From: Candidatus Peribacteria bacterium RIFCSPHIGHO2_01_FULL_51_35
GTDB taxonomy: Bacteria > Patescibacteriota > Gracilibacteria > Peribacterales > Peribacteraceae
Assembly (NCBI GenBank): GCA_001787535.1
Contig: MFXP01000009.1
Coordinates: 1-64,000, forward strand
Reading direction: 5' to 3'
Length of the DNA stretch: 64,000 nt
Positions 28,477 through 37,214 of this stretch are shown here, one piece after another. The translations under genes were made by a program, and so were the position numbers. The notes beneath the pieces were generated by a model. It had not been told where the DNA came from and did not search any database. It saw nothing but the letters and a program-made list of their open reading frames with translations. Within the stretch, counting starts at the first letter, position 1, and each line of letters starts with the position of its first letter.

Positions 28477-28872
28477 TTAGGACATCCTTTGAGCCATTCC
28501 ATGCATCATGCCTCTCAAAACCAAACATTCACTATAATGGTTTTTTCGTACTTGAAGATCATTGTCGAGCTCTTGGATGGGTGGCTGTGAAATAACTTGG
28601 CGATCCTTCATAACCACCACACATCCAACCTTCGCGTTAAATTGTGCTACGAATTCTTCTTCTGCCTGTCCATAATGAGGTAGGCCAATGCCAGCCGGAA
28701 CAGCAGTAAGATCAAATTTCCAGTTTCCTGTTTTTTCATCAAGTACTCCCTGGTCTTCCACACAAAATCGGTAGAGATTGTGCATTCGAGTGGATCTGAA
28801 GTATTCGTTAGCCAATAACAGAGCATCGTTTTGAGAAAGATTTTTTTCCGGAGATGGGACTGTTTCGATCAT
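28477..28872 (-). CDS. Hypothetical protein, 131 residues
   Basis: A soluble protein of unknown family, possibly alpha/beta. Minus-strand TTGACA (28927-28922), 16 nt and TAAGGT (28905-28900) form a possible promoter, with a ~20-nt leader. It is convergent with the SLH gene and downstream of tRNA-Ala on the same strand. Confidence 0.6.
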   Translation of the reverse strand: MIETVPSPEKNLSQNDALLLANEYFRSTRMHNLYRFCVEDQGVLDEKTGNWKFDLTAVPAGIGLPHYGQAEEEFVAQFNAKVGCVVVMKDRQVISQPPIQELDNDLQVRKNHYSECLVLRGMMHGMAQRMS

Positions 28873-28932
28873 AGAGATGCGAGAAAAGGAAAGTGATTTA
28901 CCTTAGCTTCCGATTAGCCGATGTCAACAATA

Positions 28933-29008
<76 letters not shown>

Positions 29009-29060
29009 AGAAAAATTTAAAATGACCGACGTGATATGCCGAGCGCAGTACTTTTTATCA

Positions 29061-29120
29061 CGCTCTGCTTCGCAGAGCTAGGCAACTGACCTGCCTGCCG
29101 GCAGGCAGGGCTACAGCCCC
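29061..29120 (-). pseudogene. tRNA-Ala 5'-half fragment split by palindromes
   Basis: Plus-strand pieces CGCTCT, CAACTGA and GCTACAGCCCC occur in the same order as in tRNA-Ala at 28981-29008. They are interrupted by a CTCTGC-TTC-GCAGAG hairpin and by a perfect 20-nt palindrome, CCTGCCTGCCGGCAGGCAGG (29090-29109). It looks like a duplicated tRNA piece invaded by hairpins. Confidence 0.55.
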
Positions 29121-29171
29121 AAAGTTTCGCTATTTTACAATAAGTCAGAATTTGAGAAAAGCTGCATTCAG

Positions 29172-29789
29172 CTAATTCTTTTTCCTCGATCGCGTCCACT
29201 CCACAATCTTCCCCATCTTCCTCTCGATGGGATCCGCTTTTCGAAGCCGTGATAGTTGAGCTCGCGTGAGGATGGGGAAATGTTTTATGGAATCGATATA
29301 TTTTGGAACGTACCAAAGATCTTCTTCCGCTGTCATCCATCCTTTTTTATCGAGACGCGAAAGATCAATGGGATTCGTGAAGGAACGGAGAGTCTTTTTT
29401 CCATCATTCAAAAAATATTCATGGAAATAGGACATGACGAGTTCGCGAATGGTTTTGTACACGGGTTCCCGGTACCGCAGCACTCCATGATTCGTTTTAC
29501 TGAGTGCGCCCCAGCATGCATCTTCCCGGAATACCGCGACGACGTGATCATCATCACTGGGAAAAGATTTGAGATCCAAAACCCAAGGCTTGCGACCGGA
29601 GAGTCGCAATGCAGCTGCCGCGAGCATGGCTCCTTCCATGCAGTGCGCTTTTCGCTCCCGCAGCACTCGCCGAGGCGAGAGGCACGTATCCGCAAAGTTC
29701 ATGTGGAGTTCGCCAAGGAAATCCTGGATTTTCACGGGAGTGTTGAGTGACCTTAAAATGCGGAATTCTTTTGGATCCAAATCGTACAT
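29172..29789 (-). CDS. Transglutaminase-like superfamily protein
   Basis: The 205-residue protein shows a Cys-His pattern of the transglutaminase/papain-like fold: KAHCMEGAMLAAAALRLSG (Cys about residue 50) and DDDHVVAVF (His about 82). The third residue of the triad is not certain. No signal peptide is seen, so it may act in the cytoplasm as a protease or amidase, or be inactive. It begins 14 nt after tRNA-Phe on the same strand and may be cotranscribed with it. Confidence 0.6.
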   Translation of the reverse strand: MYDLDPKEFRILRSLNTPVKIQDFLGELHMNFADTCLSPRRVLRERKAHCMEGAMLAAAALRLSGRKPWVLDLKSFPSDDDHVVAVFREDACWGALSKTNHGVLRYREPVYKTIRELVMSYFHEYFLNDGKKTLRSFTNPIDLSRLDKKGWMTAEEDLWYVPKYIDSIKHFPILTRAQLSRLRKADPIERKMGKIVEWTRSRKKN

Positions 29790-29803
29790 GTCAGCAGATT
29801 ACA

Positions 29804-29878
29804 TGGTGGCCCAGGCCAGAGTCGAACTGGCTACGCCTGCCTCTTCAGGGCAGCGCTCTACCGATGAGCTACCGGGCC
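29804..29878 (-). tRNA. tRNA-Phe(GAA)
   Basis: Acceptor GGCCCGG/CTGGGCC, anticodon stem CTGCC/GGCAG with loop CTGAAGA giving GAA, T-loop TTCGACT. CCA is encoded. Confidence 0.9.
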
Positions 29879-29992
29879 ACAGAGCGACAAGATCTTACCA
29901 AGAATCTTATCTATGAGAAGCCTTTTTTAAAGTATTGAAACACTCTAAGCCAGCCTCTACGCTACGATTGTACTCTCCACAACCTTGAGGAT

Positions 29993-30604
29993 ATGAACGC
30001 ACTGCTATCAGCACCGCTGAACATCAAGAATATTCTTCTCCATCCAATCAATTTTTGGCTTGGAGTAAAAACTGGAAAACAAGCGCTGCCGACACTCCTC
30101 CTGGCATCGCTCTTGGGTGCCGGGTTCTGCTTTATATTTATCATGCTCATTATCAATACTATAACAGCGGAAGAATGGCAACGATTCGGAGCGCTGGAGC
30201 AACGGAGCGGATTGCCATTTTTTGTTCTTACTCTCATCGGCCTTTTCCTGGGATATGCACTTTTCTTCGGCATCATTCTTCTGGAGTCCGCAGGACTGCG
30301 TTTTTTCTCGTGGGTGTTTGGTGCCAAAGGCACATGGAAAACGAGCTTCAGGATTGCCGCCTTTGGCGCGACACCGCATCTTCTCTTCGGCTCCATTGCG
30401 CTTCTCTGGAGTCCGCTCATCAGCGGATTACTGTCTCTTGGCACGCTGTTTCTTCAAATACACGGAGTGAGTGTGTTGCATGAAGTGAATCTGATGAAAG
30501 CTGCGCTCATCACTATTCTCGCGCCGCTGATAGTTATGGTAACCCTGTTGTTGGGCGCGTTTCTCTTTGTTTTCACAATCGTTATGATTGCTGCTTTCTC
30601 TTGA
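29993..30604 (+). CDS. Yip1-family-like membrane protein
   Basis: The 203-residue protein has five predicted membrane helices. It begins with a short amphipathic segment (NIKNILLHPINFW) as in Yip1-domain proteins, and the central FGATPHLLFGS is a typical Yip1 feature. Function in bacteria is not established. A GAGG stretch lies just before the ATG. Confidence 0.65.
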   Translation: MNALLSAPLNIKNILLHPINFWLGVKTGKQALPTLLLASLLGAGFCFIFIMLIINTITAEEWQRFGALEQRSGLPFFVLTLIGLFLGYALFFGIILLESAGLRFFSWVFGAKGTWKTSFRIAAFGATPHLLFGSIALLWSPLISGLLSLGTLFLQIHGVSVLHEVNLMKAALITILAPLIVMVTLLLGAFLFVFTIVMIAAFS

Positions 30605-30629
30605 AATACTTTTCAATCGCCTCTACAAT
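30601..30629 (+). promoter_or_regulatory. Predicted promoter of the lipoprotein gene at 30657
   Basis: TTGAAA (30601-30606), 17-nt spacer, TACAAT (30624-30629). The leader would be about 20 nt without a Shine-Dalgarno sequence. The -35 overlaps the stop of the preceding gene. Confidence 0.55.
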
Positions 30630-30656
30630 ACATCGCTACTTACTCCCCTCATCTTT

Positions 30657-31193
30657 ATGCACAAACGATACGCACTCATTCTTCTTTCCACGACCATGCT
30701 GGCGGCGTGCCAAGCGCAGATTCTCCCAACAGATGAGGACTCATCTTCTTCCGCGACTTCCTCCGCTGCCGCTTCCGCCACGGATCCCGCAGAGGCCGTT
30801 TGGACGGAGATCCACCTGTGGGCTTCCACGACACTCTGGTCCGATGTGGAAGCAGGTACGAATGACAACGTCATTAACATTGACGAAGATCACATGATTC
30901 CTGCAGGCGCCATCCAGGCAACGTTTGTCACGGCGCCCGTCACGCAGGATGAATACAACGAGATCTTCATGGATGCTGATTCCCGCGATGCACTGGATGC
31001 GAAGCTGACCAAAGAAGGTTGGGTGCGCCATGTGGCGCTTGATGCGGATGGTGCCACAGGAACATCGTGGGGGTACAAAATGGACAGTGCTGAAGGCGTG
31101 CGTTTCTTGGTTATCTCCGCCAACGCAAGCGGCGAAGAATACGAGGCGAAGGTTTCGATAACCCATGCGCTGCCGGCCGACGCAGATCTGTAA
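30657..31193 (+). CDS. Hypothetical lipoprotein with Ser/Ala linker
   Basis: The 178-residue protein has a lipoprotein signal peptide with lipobox LAAC (Cys about residue 18). A Ser/Ala-rich linker (about 27-43) precedes a globular acidic domain of unknown family. It would be lipid-anchored outside the membrane. ATG 30657 gives the signal peptide. A terminator follows at 31214. Confidence 0.75.
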   Translation: MHKRYALILLSTTMLAACQAQILPTDEDSSSSATSSAAASATDPAEAVWTEIHLWASTTLWSDVEAGTNDNVINIDEDHMIPAGAIQATFVTAPVTQDEYNEIFMDADSRDALDAKLTKEGWVRHVALDADGATGTSWGYKMDSAEGVRFLVISANASGEEYEAKVSITHALPADADL

Positions 31194-31213
31194 TCGTGCA
31201 TTCTGATGATCTT

Positions 31214-31246
31214 AAAGGCCGGTGGGAGTCTCCCATTGGCCTTTTA
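31214..31246 (+). terminator. Rho-independent terminator
   Basis: AAAGGCC and GGCCTTT enclose an inner TGGGA/TCCCA stem, followed by a short T-rich tail. Confidence 0.75.
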
Positions 31247-31333
31247 TAGAGCTATGTTGACCGCAAAATCACCCCTTTACGAGGGATACTTTCTTTGTCA
31301 TCATGGGGCACTGTCTTCCTCTCCCTTTTTCCT

Positions 31334-31822
31334 ATGAAAAACGTCACGCATCTCGCACTGGGCGCATCCCTTATTCTCGGCAGTGTCTTCCCGACTCCTT
31401 TGATGGCGGCTCCCGAGCCTCCACGAGAGGAACCGGCGACGATTTTTACACAAGGCGCAAACCCGGAATGGAATGCCACGCACGTGGATTACCACGGACT
31501 GCGGGAGGATCATCGTGCATACCACAAAGGGAGGGCGGTGGAGCACCAGGAATGGCACGCTCAGTGGAATGGTTTGGAAGGAACAGCCGAGTATGATCAA
31601 GTCCATCGCACGCAGCATGAAACGGTGAATGCCAGGCATCGCAGGGCGCACCGTGCGCTGTTGGAAAGCTACAATGCTACTACGACGGGCGGCGTCTCCA
31701 TGCCTGTCGTCCCTGTTGCCAGTCCCAAGCCCGTTCCGACCCGCGAACGAAAGAGCCGCAGACTCATTGTTGCGGAGCACGAGCAGTGGCTGAGAGAACA
31801 TGCCAAGCCGCTCAAGGAATAA
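31334..31822 (+). CDS. Secreted His-rich hypothetical protein
   Basis: The 162-residue protein has a signal peptide (about residues 1-25, ending LMAA). The mature part is rich in His, Arg and Glu (VDYHGLREDHRAYHKG, EHQEWHAQWN, QVHRTQHE), so metal or polyanion binding is possible. A Pro/Val linker and a basic helical tail follow. No family is recognised. ATG 31334 was chosen for the signal peptide. Confidence 0.65.
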   Translation: MKNVTHLALGASLILGSVFPTPLMAAPEPPREEPATIFTQGANPEWNATHVDYHGLREDHRAYHKGRAVEHQEWHAQWNGLEGTAEYDQVHRTQHETVNARHRRAHRALLESYNATTTGGVSMPVVPVASPKPVPTRERKSRRLIVAEHEQWLREHAKPLKE

Positions 31823-32053
31823 GAAACGATAGGAACCTGCACAGCGAATGTAAGTTTTATGCGCAAAATGCGTCTTTTGTCGCATGGATCCGACTTCGCC
31901 TCGCTTCGCTCGGCTGCGCCGGACGAGGAATTCCGAGGAGGCATCACTGTTTTCACTATCGATTTTTGCGCCATTTTCTGACGCTGTTTTCGCCAAAGGA
32001 GAATTGGCGCGTTTTATGGAAGGAACCCCGGTGAATTTTGCATTGAATAACAT

Positions 32054-32081
32054 TTGCTTTTTTTATGAAAAATGTTATAAT
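32054..32081 (+). promoter_or_regulatory. Predicted promoter of the vanW-family gene
   Basis: TTGCTT (32054-32059), 16-nt spacer and a perfect TATAAT (32076-32081), 9 nt before the ATG at 32091. The preceding intergenic region is otherwise empty apart from a CGCCAA/TTGGCG hairpin near 31990. Confidence 0.6.
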
Positions 32082-32090
32082 ATACATCAA

Positions 32091-33518
32091 ATGCACCAAA
32101 CGCACAAACACCTCCATCTTGCCGGTTTGCTCATACTCTTCCTGCATCTTGCGGTGTTTGCAGGTGTGCGAGGAGATGTGGCACAAAACGCCGCCGTGGT
32201 GTCGGAAAAGAATGCTCCGTCCATGCAACTTTTGGGAGCCGTCGCGAAAGCGGAAAAAACACCTGATACTCCCCTCTTTCGACAGGCAAAGCGCTTACAG
32301 AAACGCGTCCGCAATTTGACGCATGTCACGCCGAGCCTCTCGGTACTGGCGAAAGCCATCACGGAGCGAAAAGAGTTGTTCACCAAAACTCTGTCCGGTG
32401 CGTTGGTCGCCGATGGTCACACGGTCACACCGTGGATGATCACGCTGCATCGGTACCCGACATGGATCGAGCCGAAATTTTCCATGGGCAGCGCATCGTT
32501 CCGCATTGATGAAGATCGCATTCGTTCGCATCTGGAAACAAACGGCATCGACGGTCTCACCGCTCCCACGTCTGCAACCATCCTCAGCACCTTTGAAGAT
32601 GACAGAAAGGTGCAACGCGCGGAAACCGATGAAGTGGCCAAGGCAGGCTACACGTTCGATGCCGAAGCATTCGCATCGGCCATCAAAGAATCGTTTGATG
32701 CCAATGCCACGGAAATCTCCCTGGCTGTCACGCGGACAGCAGGAACCATTGTGAATGCGACCGGACTTGATTTGGGTGAACTCACGCTGCTGGCGGAAGG
32801 ACGCTCAAACTTTGCGGGATCCGTTCCGGGACGCATTGCCAACGTCCGCAAAGGACTCAAGGAGCGCGTGAACAACGTCCTGGTGCCGGCCGGAGAAACG
32901 TTTTCGTTCAACAGCACGCTGGGCGCGGTGACATCGCGGAACGGTTGGTTCGAAGCACTCGGCATTTTCAACGGCGATCAGCTGATACCCGTGACGGGCG
33001 GCGGCATCTGCCAAGTGGCGACGACCGTGTACCGCGCGATTTTGAACGCAGGCCTTCCCTTGGGAAAAAGAAAGGCACACAGTCTCTACGTGCTGTACTA
33101 CGAAAAATACGGCGTGGGATTGGATGCCACGGTCTACCCCGGGCAACAGGATCTGACATTCGTGAACGACACGGGGAACCCCATTCTCATCCAGTCCCAC
33201 TTCGACGGGTTTGAGGCGTATGTGACCATGTACGGAACCCCGGATGGCCGCGCCGTGTCGCTGGAGGGACCGTACTTCGCGGCAAACGCGCCGGAAGATC
33301 TGCGTACGAACAGCGAGCGAACGATCAAAAAGAACGAAATTGCATGGAAGCAGCACATCACGGCTCCGGATGGAACCGTCCAAACGCACACGCTCTTCTC
33401 TCGATACAAGAGCATCCCCAAGAGCATCGTGAAGAAGTACACCGAGCAGACGGTCGTGACGGTGCCGACGGAAAAGACGCATACCGCGGCGCCGGATGAA
33501 GTTTCGATGGCCCGATAA
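32091..33518 (+). CDS. VanW-family protein with putative peptidoglycan-binding domain
   Basis: The 475-residue protein has a signal anchor (about residues 7-25). A central region resembles the domain that precedes VanW in many Gram-positive and CPR proteins. The VanW domain is at about 275-420: VLVPAGETFSFNSTLGAVT, TGGGICQVATTVYRAILNAGLP and the tyrosine-rich segment that follows. The molecular role of VanW is unknown; it is linked to cell-wall processes by association. ATG 32091 was chosen over 31884 because it starts the signal anchor and follows a perfect -10 box. Confidence 0.88.
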   Translation: MHQTHKHLHLAGLLILFLHLAVFAGVRGDVAQNAAVVSEKNAPSMQLLGAVAKAEKTPDTPLFRQAKRLQKRVRNLTHVTPSLSVLAKAITERKELFTKTLSGALVADGHTVTPWMITLHRYPTWIEPKFSMGSASFRIDEDRIRSHLETNGIDGLTAPTSATILSTFEDDRKVQRAETDEVAKAGYTFDAEAFASAIKESFDANATEISLAVTRTAGTIVNATGLDLGELTLLAEGRSNFAGSVPGRIANVRKGLKERVNNVLVPAGETFSFNSTLGAVTSRNGWFEALGIFNGDQLIPVTGGGICQVATTVYRAILNAGLPLGKRKAHSLYVLYYEKYGVGLDATVYPGQQDLTFVNDTGNPILIQSHFDGFEAYVTMYGTPDGRAVSLEGPYFAANAPEDLRTNSERTIKKNEIAWKQHITAPDGTVQTHTLFSRYKSIPKSIVKKYTEQTVVTVPTEKTHTAAPDEVSMAR

Positions 33519-33623
33519 GCAGAAAGCGTAGAGCAGAAAGCAGAGAACAATTTAATATTTGGCAACTATCCCTTGACAGCTAGGAACGAGAAGAGTAGCC
33601 TTTAGGTACTTTCCTCCTCTTCC

Positions 33624-34490
33624 ATGAAGTCTGCACGCCTCACCATTCTCAACTTCCATAAGACGTTTCCTGATAATGACACTTGTTTGCGCTTTCTCTT
33701 CGATGCACGTTTCCCGAAGCCGAAGTGTACGAAGTGCGGTGAGACTCGTTTCTACAAGCATCCGACCCGCGCTTGTTTCTCCTGCTACAACGGCTGCTCT
33801 CACTTGTGGCCGAAAGAGGGAACGATCTTCGACCATTCTTCCACTGATCTTGTAAAATGGTTCTTCGCTATCTTCCTCATGTCGCAGAGCAGGAATGGAG
33901 TGGCCGCAAAAGAACTGGAAAGGGCTTTGGGGGTGACATACAAGTGCGCTTTCCGCATCGGCCACCAAGTACGGAAGCTGATGAAGGACAACACCTTTTC
34001 GCTCTTTGGAGATATTGAAGCCGATGAAACAGCAGTAGGTGGAAAGAGGAAAGGAAAGAGAGGACGCGGAGCGGAGGGGAAGACAATCGTCTTCGGGCAG
34101 TTACAACGGAAGGGCATGATGAACGCCGCCATCGTGCCGAACGTAAAAGCCGCAACACTCCTGCCGCATTTTCAGAACAATATCGCCAAGGGCAGCAAAC
34201 TGATGACGGATGAATTGAGGAGCTATAAGAAGATTGCTCGGCTCCTCGATATGCAACACGACACGGTAGAGCATGGCGCAAAGCAGTACGTTAAAGGTTC
34301 AACGCACACAAACACCATCGAAGGCTTCTGGAGCCAGCTTAAAAGGTCACTGGACGGCACTCACCACGTTATTTCCCCGAAGATGCTCCACGCTTACGTT
34401 TCGGAGTTTCAGTGGAGGTACAATCATCGGAAGTCGGTGACTCATCTTTTTGATCTTCTCCTTTCACGCGTGTCTTCGCTGCAAGGTTAA
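33624..34490 (+). CDS. IS1595-family transposase (ISXO2-like DDE)
   Basis: The 288-residue protein has an N-terminal zinc ribbon (CTKC about residues 35-38 and CFSC about 53-56). The ISXO2-like catalytic domain carries ADETAVGG (Asp about 133), TDELRSYKK (Asp about 195) and NTIEGFWSQLKR (Glu about 233). These form the DDE/DDN-E type site. The gene is intact, with intact ends and matching target duplication, so the element may be mobile. Confidence 0.93.
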   Translation: MKSARLTILNFHKTFPDNDTCLRFLFDARFPKPKCTKCGETRFYKHPTRACFSCYNGCSHLWPKEGTIFDHSSTDLVKWFFAIFLMSQSRNGVAAKELERALGVTYKCAFRIGHQVRKLMKDNTFSLFGDIEADETAVGGKRKGKRGRGAEGKTIVFGQLQRKGMMNAAIVPNVKAATLLPHFQNNIAKGSKLMTDELRSYKKIARLLDMQHDTVEHGAKQYVKGSTHTNTIEGFWSQLKRSLDGTHHVISPKMLHAYVSEFQWRYNHRKSVTHLFDLLLSRVSSLQG

Positions 34491-34574
34491 GGAGCTTGAA
34501 GAAGCGGTCTTTGTCCGTTGATTCGTTTCTCATGGGGGATATAGTAGCACAAGTATTCAATTCCCATCTTTTCC

Positions 34575-34838
34575 ATGAGTAAACGAAAGAAGAAAGAGAA
34601 ACCAAAGCGTGATTTCGGGGTGGCCGATCCACGTCATTTCTTTTGTGACCGTGCCTTCATTATCCAATCGAAGGAACACTTCCTATTCGCTTTCCAAACA
34701 GGCAGCGTAGTAGAGGGGCAATATGTCTTTACCCCAACACATGCAAAACGCTTAATGCTACGTTTACAAGAGAAGATTGCAAAATGGGAAGAGGAAAACG
34801 GGGCAGCAATTGAAGCTGAATTACCAACAGAAGAATGA
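34575..34838 (+). CDS. IS passenger protein, 87 residues
   Basis: A small basic-then-acidic soluble protein of unknown family (starts MSKRKKKEKPKRDFG). It lies inside the IS, on the transposase strand, and its stop overlaps the next start in ATGA. Being bounded by the inverted repeats, it moves with the element. No function is assigned. Confidence 0.6.
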   Translation: MSKRKKKEKPKRDFGVADPRHFFCDRAFIIQSKEHFLFAFQTGSVVEGQYVFTPTHAKRLMLRLQEKIAKWEEENGAAIEAELPTEE

Positions 34839-35182
34839 CAGGGGAAATACTTTCCTCGTGTGTTTGCCCAGCCTGCACGTGTGATGTTGATTCAGCGCGT
34901 ATTGCTTTGGATTATTTGATTGAGCATGGGGGAATTGTTACTAGTATCCTTGCTTTAGTATATGGTTTGGGAAACGGAACTTGTTGGCTTGTTATGAATC
35001 AGTTTCAAAATAATAGGAGATTTGAGGAGCTAGAAAAAAGATCACGTGGGGGTGGTGGTAATGGGATCTCTCCAGATGATTTTAAGGGTGGTACTAGCCA
35101 AAACACCACCCCAACAACTTTTAGTCCTAGTGACGCGAGTGCCCCCTCCAGTAAAACCAGCGAATTGCAATCGCCAGTGTAA
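34835..35182 (+). CDS. IS passenger membrane protein, 115 residues
   Basis: A Cys-rich start (CVCPACTCDVD) precedes one membrane helix (about residues 33-55). A Gly-rich segment and a Ser/Thr/Pro-rich tail follow. The family is unknown. It is translationally coupled to the preceding passenger gene through an ATGA overlap. The Ser-rich tail matches the style of host surface proteins, so it may have been acquired from a similar organism. Confidence 0.55.
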   Translation: MTGEILSSCVCPACTCDVDSARIALDYLIEHGGIVTSILALVYGLGNGTCWLVMNQFQNNRRFEELEKRSRGGGGNGISPDDFKGGTSQNTTPTTFSPSDASAPSSKTSELQSPV

Positions 35183-35416
35183 TCACGGTTGCACACATCG
35201 CACCTGCCCAAAAGCCAATGATGAAGTAGTCAGGATTCATAGAGCCTTCCCTGTCACGGTGGTAAAAGAGTAAATCATAAGTTCCTAGCTGTTAAGGGAT
35301 AATCACCTAATATTTTGCTTTTTGCTCTACGCTCTGCGCTTTTCGCTTTTTTGCTTTCTGCTTTTCACGATGGTACAGTTTGCATCGATTACTTTTACTT
35401 TTTTTCACACTGACAC

Positions 35417-36157
35417 ATGCCTTTCGACTCTGCGGAAAAATCCGCTTCCTCCAATAACCCGTGGTTTGTCGTCTCCGTCGGCCTCATTTGTTTGATGGTT
35501 GGCTATGGCGCGGCCTCGCTGAATGTGTTCGGCGGCGGACTCCTGGCCGGGAATCCCACCGTTGCGAACAATCCCCCGAACGCGCCGAATGTTCCTCCTC
35601 CACCGGCGCCTCCGGCAGAAGAAGCCGGCGACGTTCCGGAAGTGACCGCAGAAGATCACATTCGCGGCAATCCGAATGCGGCGGTTACTATCGTTGAATA
35701 TTCCGATTACGAATGCCCGTTCTGCATACGTCATCATCCCACCATGAAACAGGTGACGGAAAAATACGGCGATGACGTCAACTGGGTCTACCGTCATTTC
35801 CCGCTGAGCTTCCACCCCAAAGCGGAACCCGCGGCCCTCGCCTCGGAATGCGTGGCGGAATTGGGCGGCAACGACGCCTTCTGGAAGTTTACGGACACCG
35901 TGTTCGAGGAAGGAAATTACGATTATGCGGCAATTGCAAAAGATTTGGGGCTCAATGCTTCGCAATTCGACTCCTGCCTTTCCGGCGCAAAATACCGTGA
36001 CAAAGTGAATGCACAAATGTCCGGCGGTTCCGCCGCAGGCGTGGACGGCACGCCGGGCAGCATTGTCATCAACAACAAGACGGGCGACACCAGGCTGATT
36101 TCCGGAGCGGTGCCCGCCTCCAGCTTCGAGAGCGTCATCGACGCAATGCTGCAGTAA
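35417..36157 (+). CDS. DsbA-like thioredoxin-fold protein, membrane-anchored
   Basis: The 246-residue protein has an N-terminal membrane anchor (about residues 16-40) and a Pro/Ala-rich linker. A DSBA-like domain follows (about 75-245): the active site CPFC in YSDYECPFCIRHH, the helical insert, and the cis-proline segment VDGTPGSIVIN. It would oxidise or isomerise disulfides outside the membrane, in keeping with the cysteine-rich surface proteins here. A strong terminator follows. Confidence 0.9.
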   Translation: MPFDSAEKSASSNNPWFVVSVGLICLMVGYGAASLNVFGGGLLAGNPTVANNPPNAPNVPPPPAPPAEEAGDVPEVTAEDHIRGNPNAAVTIVEYSDYECPFCIRHHPTMKQVTEKYGDDVNWVYRHFPLSFHPKAEPAALASECVAELGGNDAFWKFTDTVFEEGNYDYAAIAKDLGLNASQFDSCLSGAKYRDKVNAQMSGGSAAGVDGTPGSIVINNKTGDTRLISGAVPASSFESVIDAMLQ

Positions 36158-36166
36158 CCATGCTCA

Positions 36167-36204
36167 AAAAGAGATCAATCCGCCGCGGCGGATTGATCTC
36201 TTTT
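36167..36204. terminator. Perfect-palindrome terminator
   Basis: A 19-bp perfect palindrome, AAAAGAGATCAATCCGCCG and its complement, with A and T flanks. It can terminate on either strand. Confidence 0.85.
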
Positions 36205-36219
36205 ACGTGCGCGGACGTC

Positions 36220-36247
36220 TTGTCTTTGCATGACCGGACGCTATACT
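36220..36247 (+). promoter_or_regulatory. Predicted promoter of the lipoprotein gene at 36272
   Basis: TTGTCT (36220-36225), 16-nt spacer, TATACT (36242-36247). The predicted leader is ~18 nt with no Shine-Dalgarno sequence. Confidence 0.55.
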
Positions 36248-36271
36248 GGATATCCATTCCTTTTCGCATCC

Positions 36272-37180
36272 ATGAAGAAGTATTTTCTTGTTCTGACGAG
36301 CGTCCTGGGCATCCTCACCCTGGCCGCATGCAAACCGGCTCCCGCGCCGGATACCATGGTGGACGAACTGCCCGTGGAAGAACCCGAGGTGATGGAAGAC
36401 ATCACGTACGAAGGAGTTGTGGAGGCCGCCGGCATCAGCATTTACATGGAAGGATCGCATCGTTTGATGCTCCCCGGCGCAGATTTCATCCTGCTCCAGA
36501 GCGAGACGGTGGACTTGAACGGCTACATGAATGAAGAAGTGACGGTGACGGGCGACGTGCGCTCCACCGTGGAAGCCGGAGGACTCATCATGGACGTGGA
36601 ACGCATTCGCCTGATGCGGCAAGCATCGTCTTCCGTCGAGTCCTCCATGGACTCTTCCGAACGTTCCGAAGAAATGGCCTTGAGTTCTCTCTCTTCGGCG
36701 GCATCGTCCCCCACAGCTGTTGCATCGGCATCATCCGTCGCCTCGGCTGCGGCTTCTGTCTCGCCTTCCTCCCTCGCTCCGGATCAATCCGCCGTCATGC
36801 AGGAACGAACTGAAAAAATGGCAAAGGATGATGCGAACGAAGGATGGACGCAGCAGTACTGCTCTTCGCACATCGGCTTCTGCATTCCCGTGCACAAGAA
36901 CTGGTGGTTCAAATCCTTCGGCACCACGACTTCCTATCTCTGGCATGTGGAACTGGGACCCGAGGAATTGCAAAACCTGGGTGACGGCCCCCTCGTCGTC
37001 AATTTGCTTTCCGGCACTCTCAGCGGTGCAGCCGACAAAGAAGTGAAGACGCAGGGCAACTACACCGTGGGGTACCGCGCGTGGACGGACAACCGTCACT
37101 TTGAAATAAGCGCTCCTTCGGAATTGCAGGAGGCCGTCCGACATATTACGGCGGCTCTGGAAGCCTCGGAGACGGAGTAG
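36272..37180 (+). CDS. Hypothetical lipoprotein with two domains and Ser-rich linker
   Basis: The 302-residue protein has lipobox LAAC (Cys about residue 20). A first small beta-rich domain (about 48-120; YEGVVEAAGISIYMEG) resembles OB-type stand-alone domains. A Ser/Ala-rich linker (about 122-175) and a second domain with two close cysteines (YCSSHIGFCIPV) follow. No known family. It would be exported and lipid-anchored. Confidence 0.7.
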   Translation: MKKYFLVLTSVLGILTLAACKPAPAPDTMVDELPVEEPEVMEDITYEGVVEAAGISIYMEGSHRLMLPGADFILLQSETVDLNGYMNEEVTVTGDVRSTVEAGGLIMDVERIRLMRQASSSVESSMDSSERSEEMALSSLSSAASSPTAVASASSVASAAASVSPSSLAPDQSAVMQERTEKMAKDDANEGWTQQYCSSHIGFCIPVHKNWWFKSFGTTTSYLWHVELGPEELQNLGDGPLVVNLLSGTLSGAADKEVKTQGNYTVGYRAWTDNRHFEISAPSELQEAVRHITAALEASETE

Positions 37181-37214
37181 CAAGACATAAGAAAGTGTCC
37201 TACACTTGCTTGTG

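Larger units (their letters stand above)
33561..35307 (+). mobile_element. Complete IS1595-family element with passenger genes (1747 bp)
   Basis: The terminal inverted repeats are about 27 bp: the left end starts GGCAACTATCCCTTGACAGC and the right end, read inward, starts GGTGATTATCCCTTAACAGC, with 22 of 27 positions matching. An 8-bp direct repeat TAATATTT flanks both sides (33553-33560 and 35308-35315). This agrees with the 8-bp duplications known for IS1595 elements. It carries a transposase and two further open frames. Confidence 0.92.
33519..35370. repeat. Low-complexity inverted repeat D, split by the IS element
   Basis: The left arm (33519-33548; GCAGAAAGC, GTAGAGC, AGAAAGC) and right arm (35316-35370; GCTTTTTGCTCTACGC, GCTTTCTGC) are complementary. 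Removing the IS and one target copy restores a continuous hairpin element like the others here. Confidence 0.7.
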
